Notes: generated by a model from the letters alone, not told the origin. A DNA stretch of 17,500 nucleotides from Penaeus vannamei (GCF_042767895.1 NC_091575.1:29579304-29596803), one strand, 5' to 3'; positions 7,676 through 17,425 are shown, counted from the first letter of the stretch. Program-made: numbers and translations.

Positions 7676-7885
7676 GTTCAGAGTCATTGATAACTTTCAT
7701 TTATTTGTTTACTATTTGTTGTTTTAATTATTATGTTTATTTAGGTTTTTATTATTTGTTTTTTAAGTTTATTATTCAGAGTCATTGATCTGTTTTTCGC
7801 TTATTAGTTTATTATTTGTTATTATTAATATTATTTAGTTTTTATTATTAGTTTATTATTATTTAGTCACTGATAACTCTTTCGT
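7676..7885. repeat. Decayed 85-98-bp AT-rich tandem repeat
   Basis: CAGAGTCATTGATAACTTTC at 7679, CAGAGTCATTGATCTGTTTT at 7777 and TTAGTCACTGATAACTCTTT at about 7863 head three successive T/A-rich segments made of TTATT and TTTATTATT words. Spacings between AGTCAY starts are 98 and 85 bp. Confidence 0.75.
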
Positions 7886-8129
7886 TTCGCCTTGGGGAAA
7901 AAACGACCAAGAACGATTGATGAAATGTTGCCAAGTTTGAATACAGACTTTGAGAGAGTTTTTTTTCGCTTTTGGCACAGAGTAACGTGATTTGCACATG
8001 CCATGGTATACGAACGTAGCATTTTCGCACGCATGTCGGCGTTCCGAAATTTATCGAATTAGGGGCAGTGGGAGAATTATGGGCTTGTCATTTCCTCAGT
8101 TCTCACGCAAGCGTTGCTCTGTCACATGT
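7886..8129. other. Unique DNA, no gene recognised
   Basis: Balanced, CpG-containing sequence with no repeat structure. The nearby 211-codon frame starting at 8068 quickly enters pyrimidine repeat (Ser/Pro/Phe/Leu), so I do not call it a gene. Confidence 0.45.
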
Positions 8130-8181
8130 GCTTGCTTGCTTGCTTGCTTCACTGCTTGCTTCGCTGCTTGATTCGTTGCTT
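8130..8181. repeat. (GCTT)n tetranucleotide repeat
   Basis: Five perfect GCTT units (8130-8149) followed by decayed copies separated by CACT, CGCT and ATTC to about 8181. Confidence 0.9.
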
Positions 8182-8629
8182 CTCTCTGCTCCCCCTCTCT
8201 TCGTGCGTCTGTCGTTCTCATTCTGTGTCCCTGCCCTCTGGTCCCTTCCTCCTTCATTTCCTTTTCCCACCCTCCCTCGTGTCTATTCTTCATTTATCTC
8301 TTTCCTTTCCCTCCCTTTCCTCTCCCTCCATCCACTCGGGTTTCCCTTCTCTCTCTCTCTCGTGTACCTTCCCCCTTCTTTTCTTTCATGGCCCTCCTTC
8401 CCTCCTATATTTCCCACCTGTTACCTTCCTTCCTTTTCCTTTCCCTCCCTCCATCCTTCTCTCCCTTATACCTTCCCTCCCTTTCTCCATTTTCCTCCCT
8501 CCCTTCCCTTCCCTTCTACATTTCCCCCTTTTCTTCCCTCCCTTCCCATTCCTTCTCCATTTCCTTCCCTTCCTTTCTACATTTCCCTCCCCTCCCTCCC
8601 TCCCTTCCCTCCCTCCCCTTCCCTCCGTC
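8182..8629. repeat. Polypyrimidine CCCTT-type tract with minisatellite
   Basis: C/T-rich on the + strand. From about 8400 units of CCTCCCTTCCC words are punctuated by TCTACATTTCC or TCTCCATTTCC near 8480-8585. Open frames on both strands are repeat-derived. Confidence 0.88.
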
Positions 8630-8752
8630 AAATAAATATTCAGCGTGCGGAGGCTGCGTCGCTGCTAACGCTCTATCAGCTCTCCCATGCTAAGCGGAGA
8701 TAAATCTTGGGCCAATGTCATCAGCTGTGACACGGTTGTCGAAAGCGCTTGG
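8630..8752. other. High-complexity island, possible regulatory element
   Basis: 120 bp of unique sequence between a pyrimidine and a G-rich block. Motifs seen: AATAAATATT (8631-8640), AGATAA (8698-8703), CCAAT (8712-8716), CAGCTG (8722-8727). AATAAA at 8631 could be read as a polyadenylation signal but no gene precedes it. Function is inferred only. Confidence 0.3.
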
Positions 8753-8756
8753 AAAA

Positions 8757-9030
8757 GGGAGGGGGTGGGGAGGGGTAGAGAAGGGGGGAAGGGGGGAGGG
8801 GCGATTTGGGAAATGGTCGGGGAGGGGAGGAGGGGAAAGGGGGTGGGTTGGTAGAAGAGAAGGGGGGGATGGCGGTAAGAGGAGGAGGAGGGAAGAGGAG
8901 GGCAGGAGGCTTGATTTGGATTACTGGTTTTTTATTGAGGGGGGTATTGGTGGGTTAAGGAAGGAAGGGGGAGGAGAGTGAGGAAGGGAGAGGAGGAGAG
9001 GGGGAGGGGGAGGGGGAGCTAGGGTCTTTA
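8757..9030. repeat. G-rich purine tract with quadruplex-forming motifs
   Basis: G runs are dense. At 8757-8775 the pattern is G3-A-G5-T-G4-A-G4, with all loops one nucleotide, an ideal quadruplex match. More G runs follow at 8783-8800 and 9001-9016. Confidence 0.9.
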
Positions 9031-9076
9031 GGACGGGTTTGAATGAATTTAAATCTTCAGCTGGATGTTGCATGAA

Positions 9077-9105
9077 TGAGAGAGGGAGAGGGAGAGAGAG
9101 AGAGA
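9077..9105. repeat. Short impure (GA)n
   Basis: GAGAGGGAGAGGGAGAGAGA-type purine run inside otherwise unique DNA. Confidence 0.85.
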
Positions 9106-9250
9106 GGCAGCGTGGCGAGGGGTTGGCTGGCTGGTGGGTTGGCTGCCGGCCGATTGCTGGCTCTCCTGGGCGGCCGAGGGGTTTCGGGTTGGATTCGTCT
9201 CGATTCTCTCGCTTTTTGTATTTAATTTCTTTCGTTGATTAGTCTTTTTT
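9106..9250. other. Unique G/T/C-rich stretch
   Basis: Begins with GGCTGGCTGG/GGTTGGCTGCC words and CpG-containing unique sequence, then turns T-rich. No gene recognised. Confidence 0.45.
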
Positions 9251-9607
9251 TCAGTTTTTTCTGTTTTTTTCTTCACTGTAGGCGGTGTGTGTCGGTTTCT
9301 TTTCAATGTTTTGTTTTGTTTTCTTTCGGTCTTCGTTTTTCCTTCGCTGTTTTCCTTCTTTCCACTTTTTTTAAAGGAAAGAAGGAAATGTATTCTATAT
9401 TCTTATGAATTTTTTTCTGGTAACTTCGGTCTCCTTTTCTCTATATTTTCCGTTGCTTATTCCCTTTTCGTTCCTCTTTTGTTTTCTTCACTCCATGATC
9501 ACTCATATTTCTCCTTCCTTTCTTTATATTTTCACGATTGACTTGTATCCCTCTCTTTTCTTTTCCCCTGTCCTTCCTTTCGTTCGATACTCCCTCTTTG
9601 CCTTGCA
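9251..9607. other. T-rich low-complexity DNA
   Basis: T/C-rich with TTTTC words. Holds the inverted repeat at 9351-9388. Phe/Leu/Ser-rich open frames are compositional. Confidence 0.65.
9351..9388. repeat. Perfect 13-bp inverted repeat with 12-nt loop
   Basis: TTTCCTTCTTTCC (9351-9363) and GGAAAGAAGGAAA (9376-9388) are exact reverse complements around a T-rich loop. The left arm is all pyrimidine and the right arm all purine. Confidence 0.9.
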
Positions 9608-10022
9608 CCCCCCCCCCCCCATTCCATTTCTTATCCTTCTGCTTTCTTCTTTCTTTCCCCTTTTCTTTCTTTCCTGTTCCCCTTCCAAACCCTTTCCCCT
9701 TCCATTCTTTCCCTTTCCCTTCTCCTCTGTTCTTCTCCTTTCCCGTCCCTTTTCCATTCCCCCTTACCCTATTCTCTTCCCCTCCTTTCCCTTTACCCTT
9801 ATTCTTACCATCTTTTTCCTTCACCCACCCTTCCCCCTTCCCTCTCTCCCTCACCCTCCCTTCCCCCATCCCTCTCTCCCTCACCACTCACCTTCCCTTC
9901 CTATTTCCCCTCACCCTCATCCCTTCCCCATTTTCCCTCCTCCCTCCTCCCTTCCCCTCCTCCTCCTCCCTTCCCCATTTCCCCTCACCCTCCCTTCCCC
10001 TTTCCCCTCACCCTCCTCCTCC
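9608..10022. repeat. C-rich polypyrimidine minisatellite
   Basis: Opens with C13 (9608-9620). From about 9820 units of CCCTCACCCTCCCTTCCCC type recur irregularly to 10020. Open frames are Pro/Ser/Phe-rich repeat translations. Confidence 0.9.
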
Positions 10023-10190
10023 GAAGACGTCGAGGTCGAGCGGGCCGAGGAAGTGTTTATCATGATGCTTCGTTTGTGATGATGTCAGCGCGCGGGCGGG
10101 CGGGCGTGTGCTGCTGCGTCTCTCGCGCTCGACATCTGTGACAGGTGTTGGGACCGGGTAATTAGGGCGGGTAATGTGAAACATCTACCT
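10023..10190. other. CpG-rich high-complexity island, possible regulatory element
   Basis: 170 bp of unique DNA between two long pyrimidine blocks. It contains a short CGGG repeat (about 10091-10106), E-box cores CATCTG (10133-10138) and CAGGTG (10142-10147), TAATTA (10159-10164) and TAAT (10172-10175). Of the islands it has the tightest E-box plus homeodomain motif grouping. Function is inferred only. Confidence 0.32.
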
Positions 10191-10849
<659 letters not shown>

Positions 10850-10890
10850 TATATATATATATATATATATATATAATAATATATATATAC

Positions 10891-10965
<75 letters not shown>
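10850..10965. repeat. (TA)n microsatellite abutting the CT tract
   Basis: TA repeats at 10850-10875, a short degenerate middle, then a pure TA run at 10897-10964 (34 units). The CT tract passes into TA through CTTTCTTATA with no unique spacer. Confidence 0.96.
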
Positions 10966-10968
<3 letters not shown>

Positions 10969-10992
10969 CTTCCATCTGTCTCTCTCTTTCCC

Positions 10993-11027
10993 TTTAAAAC
11001 CCGCCCTGCGCGCTCCCCTCGCTCAGT
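10993..11027 (+). promoter_or_regulatory. Candidate core promoter: TATA-like plus initiator
   Basis: TTTAAAA at 10993-10999 lies 32 bp upstream of the A in TCAGT at 11023-11027. TCAGT is the arthropod initiator core, and this is close to the normal TATA-to-start distance. No DPE match is seen at +28. No recognisable coding sequence follows; pyrimidine DNA resumes within about 60 bp, so this may be chance. Confidence 0.22.
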
Positions 11028-11080
11028 GTAGAATAAGGTAGAGCGGTGTAAACATTCACGTTTGTATTGGTTCGCGTCTG

Positions 11081-11525
11081 TCCACCCTCTCGCGCGCTCT
11101 CCCCTTTCTTTCCTTCATCACGCATTGCTGAACTTCCTCATCCGCGTTTACTAAGCCCTTTCTTTTACCTCTTGTTTCTGTCTTCTCGGTTCCTCCTCCC
11201 ACGCTCCGGTCCTTTCTTTCTCTTCCACCCTCTTTCACTTTCTTTTGGTCTTCTTCCCTCGATTCCTTTGTTTTTCCATCTTTTTTTTTTCTTTTATTCG
11301 TTCTGTCTTCTCTTTCTTGTGCTTTTCTCCTTTCGTCGCTCTTCCTTTTTTTTCTCTCTCTCTCACGTTGACATATATTTTCCACCATTTATTATCCTTT
11401 CCCTTCCCTCCCTCCCTACTTTCCTTCCACCATTTATTGTCCCTTCCCTCCCTTCCTCCCTCCTTTCCTTTCCTTCGCCGTTTCTTCTCCCCCTCTCTCC
11501 CTCTCACGGCTCTCCACTCAGGGTA
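11081..11525. repeat. T/C-rich pyrimidine tract
   Basis: CTTTC and CCCTTCCCTCC words dominate. CACCATTTATTRTCC recurs at about 11382 and 11428 within a roughly 46-bp duplicated segment. No gene. Confidence 0.8.
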
Positions 11526-11580
11526 CGAAGTGGAATGTCGCCCTCCACTTTCAGACCCCTGGGCGTCAGATCAGTCCATG
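11526..11580. other. Short unique spacer
   Basis: Ordinary-complexity sequence between pyrimidine and purine blocks. GAAGTGGAATG and CAAAGTGGAAGG are similar short words at its two ends. No function assigned. Confidence 0.45.
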
Positions 11581-11735
11581 TTTCAAAGTGGAAGGAGGGA
11601 GAGAGAGGAAGGGAGGTAAGGAGGAAAGGAGGGAGGGGGGAGAGGAAGGGAGAAAGGGAGGGAGGGAGGGAGGGAGGGAGGGAGGGAGAGGGAGGAAAGA
11701 AGGGAGGGAGAGAGAGGAAGGGGGAGAGGGTACGT
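11581..11735. repeat. Purine tract with (GGGA)8
   Basis: G/A-rich on the + strand. Eight perfect GGGA units at 11656-11687 give an ideal quadruplex pattern with single-base loops. Confidence 0.93.
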
Positions 11736-12378
11736 GTGTATTTAACGTGTTTTTGCGTTTATGTTCGTATAAAGGTGTGTTTGGTGTAAGTTCCGAATGC
11801 TATCATGGGCATTGTTATGGCCCTTTAGAAGACTGGCACCACCGCCAACGACAACAACAGCGGCAATAATGATTATAGCAACTGTCCATCGATAAGATTT
11901 ATGTTATTGTTACTACTGTCGTTGTAGTTTATCCTCGTCAACATCAGCAGTTTGTGCTCTTTGTTTCGCCTGAACAATAACAGCAACGAGGAAACATCGG
12001 TTACTCATTACAACCATTTTACGAACCAGCTGTAGTCATTGCAAAAAAAATGAGAGAGAGCAGTAGTAATTACAATGAAATCAATATCTCATTAAAAGCA
12101 GTAGTAACTAATTAACAAAAGAGGTTAACAGCGAAAATATTCTCCCTCCGTTTATTGCTACTACTGCTAAAAATGCTAAAAAAAAGAGCATAAAGGTGAT
12201 AGTGATATTGGTATGAAATGAGATGAACAGCAGACCGTCAGCTTCATTTCCACATCGTTAATTACGAAGATGAAAAAAAAAACACCAGCAGGTAAAAATG
12301 AACATCACAAGCAACAGCAAAAAACAACAATAATAAAAACAAAGAGGCAACATCAAGAGCAACAGCAGTTACTAATAT
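11736..12378. other. Longest low-repeat region; AT-rich, decayed triplets, no gene seen
   Basis: About 640 bp without long microsatellites. From about 11838 it has scattered AAC, CAG, ACA and AAT triplets on the + strand (for example 11845-11870 and 12280-12370), with GTT/GTC-like triplets at 11905-11935. The word GCAGTAGTAA occurs near 12060 and 12100. Stops are frequent in all frames. It may be an old AT-rich intergenic segment with a decayed triplet repeat. Confidence 0.5.
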
Positions 12379-12524
12379 AGCTTCCCCTCTCCCCCTCCCC
12401 CCTCCTTCCCCCTCCTCCCCCTACCTCCCATCTCTCCCTCCCCCTACCTCCCCTCTCTCTCCTCTCCCTCCCTCCCTCCCCCTCTCCCTCCCCTCTCCCT
12501 CCCCTCCCTCCCTTCTCCCTCGCC
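12379..12524. repeat. C-rich polypyrimidine tract
   Basis: Nearly pure C/T with CCCCTCTCCCTCCC words. Complementary-strand open frame is Gly/Glu/Arg repeat. Confidence 0.92.
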
Positions 12525-12785
12525 ACCAAGGGGGAACCTTAGCATTGATTTCCTATACGAGGTCTGCAGAAACGTGATCCCCGTGTGGTTGCCTCTCTCT
12601 CGTGTCACGATCGGGTACTTCCTGCCTCGCCTCGCCTCGCCTTGCCTGCCTGCTGCCTCTCCTGCGGTGCGAAGGACGCGGAGGAGGACTCGGCTCCCGC
12701 AGCGAGCGTCCCTGGAGTCGTATCCCGTAAATCGCTGGTCGTAGGTGCTACTCTCCACCGTGGGCTTCCTGGGCTTGGATGCCGA
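12525..12785. other. Unique GC-rich, CpG-containing region
   Basis: Balanced sequence with a short GCCTC/GCCTG pentamer run at 12622-12656. A 104-codon minus-strand frame (12444-12758) covers it with mixed composition in its first 70 codons, then enters the purine repeat. There is no splice site or domain evidence, so I do not call a gene. Confidence 0.45.
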
Positions 12786-13125
12786 TTTGTGTTTTTACTT
12801 TTGGTTTTATTTTTTTTATGATATTTTTTTTCCTTTTCTCGTACTCATTATCGTCCTCTTCCTCGTTCTTCCTTATAATCACTATCGTCTTCTGTCTCTT
12901 CTTCCTCATAATGATTCTTCACCTCCTCATTTTTCTTAATCATCATGTTCCTTCGCCTTCTTTCCTTTTTTTTATTTTTTCACTCCCAATTCTCTTCTCT
13001 CCTCCTTTCCTCCTTCCTCATCTGTATTTCCCCCTCTTCTTTCTGATTTTCCCTCCCTTCCTTATCCACCTTCCTTCCGTTCTACCTCTCTTCCCTCCTC
13101 CACGCGCTCCAGATTCTTTGCTTTC
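12786..13125. repeat. T/C-rich pyrimidine tract
   Basis: Starts T-rich, has TCNTC-like triplets with ATAATCACTATCGTCTTC words at about 12870-12950, then CTTCC-rich DNA. No gene. Confidence 0.78.
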
Positions 13126-13290
13126 ATGATTAATGTTACTTTTTATTACTTATATCGTGTTTGTCTTCCTTTCGGGTGTATGTGTTTAGCATATTTTGGT
13201 TTTGATTTAACTATGGCCAGGTCGAGCGGGCGAATGGTGCTGGAGCCCTTCTCTACGTCTGTCTGTCGGTCTGTGCGTCGGTTTGTCGGT
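13126..13290. other. Unique DNA with short GTCT/GTCG repeats
   Basis: Unique AT-rich then CpG-containing sequence, followed by GTCTGTCTGTCGGTCTGTGC-like tetramers at about 13257-13292. An ATG at 13214 has the context AACTATGGCC, but its frame leads into (CT)n. Confidence 0.45.
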
Positions 13291-14043
<753 letters not shown>

Positions 14044-14168
14044 CCTCCACTTCGCTTTACCCCCCTTCCCTCTTTTCTCTCATTTCCTGTCTCACTTCTT
14101 TTATTTTATCTCCCGTGTCCCTTTTTTATCCTTGCCGCCCCTCTCCCTCCCCCATGTCACGCCCACAG

Positions 14169-14275
14169 GGGATGGCAGAGGCGTTGCACATCGCGGGGTC
14201 GTGGCAGAGGGGCGAGGGGGCCCTGACGGAGGAAATGCTGAACGTTCCATCGTCTTCCGTTGCTCAGCCTGACCC
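14169..14275 (+). other. Candidate internal or terminal exon, very weak
   Basis: A 3' splice-site-like sequence (pyrimidine DNA, then CACGCCCACAG ending at 14168) precedes a 107-bp non-repetitive segment. One frame in phase 0 reads GMAEALHIAGSWQRGEGA and continues with mixed composition to about 14275, then enters C-rich repeat with a stop near 14409. The phase would match the alternative DVFQ frame ending at the donor at 2185, but linking them across 12 kb is speculation. Product not recognised. Confidence 0.15.
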
Positions 14276-14600
14276 CTTGCAACCCCTCCCCCCCCCCTCC
14301 CGCCTCTATTCCTTTCTCTCCCCCCCCCCTTCGCCCTTCTCCCTTCCGACATTCCCAGCTCCTTGCCTTTCGTCCTTCTCTAGCCCATTCCTTTTCATCC
14401 TTCCCTAACCCTTTCGCTTCCCTTCTCTTCTCCTTTCCTAACACTTTCCCTCCCCTTCTCTTCTCCTTTCCTAACACTTTCCCTCCCTTCCCCTTCCCCA
14501 ATACCTTCCCTTCCCCCCTTCCGACATTCCCAGCTTCTTCCCCTTTCTCCCCCCCCTCCCCTCCCTTTCCCTACCCCTTCCCTATCCCTTTCCTTTCGCT
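14276..14600. repeat. C-rich tract with 33-bp array between duplicated 18-mers
   Basis: CTTCCGACATTCCCAGCT occurs at 14343-14360 and again at 14518-14535. Between them, TCTTCTCCTTTCCTAACACT-type units have TAAC at 14406, 14439 and 14472, exactly 33 bp apart. Confidence 0.9.
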
Positions 14601-14726
14601 CTAGACCCTGTACTTGGAGTCGGTTGGTGTCGGTCCGTGTTGGTCGGCTTCTCTGCTCTCTCTCTCTCTCCCTGCCGTCTTAGATTAACGAAGGAATTCT
14701 TGCTTTTTCAACAATAGTTCTTATCG
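14601..14726. other. Unique DNA
   Basis: Starts with GTCGGTTGGTGTCGGTCC-like words, a short CT run at about 14658-14671, then unique sequence. No gene recognised. Confidence 0.45.
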
Positions 14727-14935
14727 TAAGTCGTCGTCGTCGTCATTATCATCATCGTCGTCGTCATTATCATCATCGTCGTCGTCATCATCCACGTACG
14801 CATGCACATAAAATACAGGCAGTAAATATGCATTATCTTCATCATCATCATCATCGCCATCAACATCAATAATCATCATCAATAATCATCTTTAAGCATC
14901 ATCTTTATTCATCATCATCTTCATTAATTCTTGCC
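14727..14935. repeat. (GTC/ATC)n tract with 21-bp tandem unit
   Basis: CGTCGTCGTCATTATCATCAT repeats in near-perfect tandem copies from about 14731 to 14790. A second impure ATC tract occupies 14837-14935 after a short unique spacer. Confidence 0.9.
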
Positions 14936-15010
14936 ACTTGGGAGTCGTTGCTTTATTCGAATGTGTGTGTGATTTGTCGCTTTACGTGTGCTCCTCGAAT
15001 TGGTAATAAG
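14936..15010. other. Short unique spacer
   Basis: Ordinary-complexity DNA between a triplet tract and a purine tract. No feature recognised. Confidence 0.45.
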
Positions 15011-15425
15011 GGAAACGGAGACAAAGAAAGGTATGGAAACAAAGGAAGGAAAGGAGAGGCAATAAATCAAGCGAAGCAAGAGCAGGGAAGGGAAGGCAAT
15101 AAAGGGGGGGGGGAAGAGGGATGGGAAAGAACAAAAAAAAAGGGGGAAATGAGGGAAGGGGAATAAAGGGAATAAAGAAAAAAGGGGAAATGAGGGAAGG
15201 GAAAGAACGGAAATAAAAAAGAAAGAGGAAATGAGGGATGAGAAAAGAAGGGGAAGAAGGGAAGGGAAACAACGAAAAAATTGGAAAGAAGCCAAGGGAA
15301 AGAATGAAAAAAGTGTTAAAAAGGGAAGAGAGAAAAAAAAGATGGAAAGAAGGCAAAAGAAAGGCCGAAAAGAGTGGAAAGAAGGGAAGAGAGAGACCGA
15401 AAATGAAGCAGGGGAAGCAAGGCCG
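15011..15425. repeat. A-rich polypurine tract
   Basis: G/A with long A runs. GGGGAAATGAGGGAAGGG-like segments recur at about 15142, 15184 and 15227 (about 43 bp apart). Lys/Glu/Arg open frames on + and Phe/Ser/Pro on - are repeat translations. Confidence 0.9.
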
Positions 15426-15506
15426 GCCAGGGAAACCTCTCCCTCTCACCCGAGTCCTCACACCCCGGCGGCTCCTGTGGCTAATGCTCTGCACACGCCC
15501 CAGCTA
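15426..15506. other. Short unique spacer
   Basis: CpG-containing unique sequence between purine and T-rich blocks. No feature recognised. Confidence 0.4.
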
Positions 15507-16453
15507 ATTTTTTTTCTTTCGTTTTTCCTCTCTTTTTTTTATTTCTTTTTCTTCGTTTCCTATCTTTTTTCTTCTTTCTTCGTTTTTTTTTTCTCCATCT
15601 TTTTCTTCTTTCTTCGTTTTTCATCTTTTTTTCGGTTTTAAAATTTTTCTTTATTCGTTTTTCATTTTTAACATTTTTCTCCTTATTCGTTTTTCATATT
15701 TTTCATATTTAAAATTTTTCTCTTTCTTCGTTTTTCAATTCATATTTCACTCCCTGCCTCGTTTTTCATCTTGTCTTTTTTTTTCTTCCATTTCATTATT
15801 TTTGTTCTCGCTTCTTATCATTTTTCTCTTCGCTTTTCATTTCTATTTTGTTTTCCATTTTTCCTTCTCATTTTATCGGTCGTTTTTTCTACCTTTTTTG
15901 TCTCCCCTTTCTTTTATCACTTTTCTTCCGTTTTTATTTCTTTGTTCTCTCCGATTAGCGCCTTTCTCCTTTTATTCCTGTTATGCTTCTCATTGCATTT
16001 ATCTAGTCTTTCATGTCTCAGGTTCGCACTCCCGTCTCGTGTTTTGTTTATTTTCGTCGCATTTATCGCATTTTCTCATCTCCGTTTCGTGTTTCTTTTA
16101 CTTTTCTTCTTTTGTTGCAAACCGTGTCTCCGTTTCATCCGGCTTGAGGGGTTTCTACTCTCTTTTATTGTATATGTTTTCCACGTTTTTATTTATTTTT
16201 AATATAGTTTTTTTTTACATGTTGATTTTGCTTCCGTTTTTTTAAATTTTGGTTTTGCTTCCGTTTTTTTTTCGTATTTTCTTTTTATCCCTTTGGTTTG
16301 TTCGATTCTTTCACCTCCCACTTGCTGTTCGTCTTTCCTGTCCTCCTCCTTTCTCTTACTTTTCTCCTTTCCCTCCTCCCTTTAAGCATTCCCTCTTTCT
16401 TCACCCATTTATTTGTCCCACTCCATTCCTGTCTTCACCTCGCTCCAACAGGA

Positions 16454-16455
<2 letters not shown>
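15507..16455. repeat. Long T-rich tract with TTCGTTTTTCA minisatellite
   Basis: T/C-rich for about 950 bp. TTCGTTTTTCA-like words head units at 15613, 15654, 15686, 15727 and about 15758 (spacings 41, 32, 41, about 31). A 27-bp duplication of TTTTGCTTCCGTTTTTTT lies at about 16226 and 16253. Phe/Ser/Leu open frames are compositional. Confidence 0.85.
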
Positions 16456-16489
<34 letters not shown>

Positions 16490-16497
16490 GTGTGCGT

Positions 16498-16547
<50 letters not shown>

Positions 16548-16610
16548 TTGTGTGTGTGTATTTGTGTGTGTGTATGTGTGTATGCGTGTGCGTGTGTATG
16601 CGTGTGCGTG
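16455..16610. repeat. Interrupted (TG)n microsatellite
   Basis: TG repeats with CG, TA and TT interruptions, increasing toward the 3' end (TATTTG, TATGCG). In contrast to the CA tract at 6841 it is impure, hence likely older. Confidence 0.96.
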
Positions 16611-16750
16611 CAGCTTCTATCGATGTCGAGAACACTGCCCCAGGGTGGTCGACCTGTGAGGGGAAAGCTGTTTATATCCTGCTTACTTTTTATTCCTTTT
16701 TAGATTTGGTTTAAATCCCGCGTTCTTTGTATTGTTCTTTACTGCCATTG
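16611..16750. other. Unique DNA
   Basis: Ordinary-complexity sequence. CAGCTT (16611-16616) and AAGCTG (16665-16670) form a short inverted pair, probably chance. No gene recognised. Confidence 0.45.
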
Positions 16751-16885
16751 TTCATATTTATTCATATCTATTATAATGTTTATATTTATTCATATCTTTC
16801 ATAATGTTTATATTTATTCATATCTTTCATAATGTTTATATTTATTCATATCTTTCATAATGTTTGTATTTATTCATATCTTTAA
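16751..16885. repeat. 28-bp AT-rich minisatellite
   Basis: TATTTATTCATATCTTTCAT-type units have ATAATG at 16773, 16801, 16829 and 16857, exactly 28 bp apart, with partial copies at both ends. Variants are few. Confidence 0.96.
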
Positions 16886-16975
16886 CAATAGCATTATTGT
16901 TAATATTATTATTATGATGATAGTGTGTATGTGATGGTGAGGGTGAGGGTGATGGTGATGATGATGAAGATAGTG
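16886..16975. repeat. ATT and GAT/GGT triplet tract
   Basis: ATT-like triplets to about 16912, then GATGATAG and GTGATGGTGAGGGTGAGG-type repeats to 16975. Confidence 0.8.
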
Positions 16976-17150
16976 CATATTTACTCAGAAAACCTTTGCC
17001 ATGAAGGGTTGGTAGGTTTTTGTAAAGACACAGCCTTTATTTTTTTATTTTTACTTTTGTTTTGGCATGCGTCAGAGAGGCCTTTGTTACACGCTCTGCT
17101 GGTAGGCCTGCGTTGGAAGCATTGTGAGGGCTCTCGGTTGGCTGGCGGAG
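16976..17150. other. Unique DNA
   Basis: 175 bp of ordinary complexity with a T run near 17039-17047. The 93-codon frame at 16925-17206 is bounded by repeats and not recognised. Confidence 0.45.
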
Positions 17151-17425
17151 GCTTAGAGGAAGTGGGGGGGAGGGGGCGTGGAGGGGAGAGGGGGAAGAGG
17201 CTTTGAGGGTGGGAGAGGGAGGGGGGGGCTTGAGGGAGAGGAGAGGAGAGGGAGGCTTTGAGGGTGGGAGAGGGATGGGGGCGTCTTTGAGGGAGAGGAG
17301 AGGAGAGGGGAGGCTTTGAGGGTGGAGAGGGGGGGCTCTTTGAGGGAGAGGAGAGGAGGGGGCTTTGAGGGAGAGGAGAGGGAGGGGGCTCTTTGAGGGA
17401 GGGAGGAGGCCCAACGGGGGAGGGA
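17151..17425. repeat. G-rich 24-29-bp minisatellite, two unit types
   Basis: TTTGAGGG-like heads recur, with TGAGGG at 17204, 17231, 17259, 17288, 17317, 17341, 17366 and 17394. In the first part, units with TGAGGGTGGGAGAGGG alternate with units with TGAGGGAGAGGAGAGG. The last three copies are of the second type. Confidence 0.93.

Noticed and set aside
8631..8636. AATAAA as a polyadenylation signal
   Set aside because: No upstream gene; preceded by polypyrimidine repeat. Similar AATAAA words recur in A-rich DNA at 15060-15165.
9240..9281. Pyrimidine runs ending in CAG/TAG as 3' splice sites
   Set aside because: Pyrimidine DNA is everywhere in this window, so acceptor-like matches are too common to support an exon here without an open segment downstream.
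12444..12758. 104-codon minus-strand frame
   Set aside because: Mixed in its first part but ends in purine repeat; no donor site of quality at the boundary and no domain recognised.
16751..16885. Regular 28-bp spacing considered as a CRISPR array
   Set aside because: The unit is repeated end to end without unique spacers; it is a minisatellite in a eukaryote-like context.
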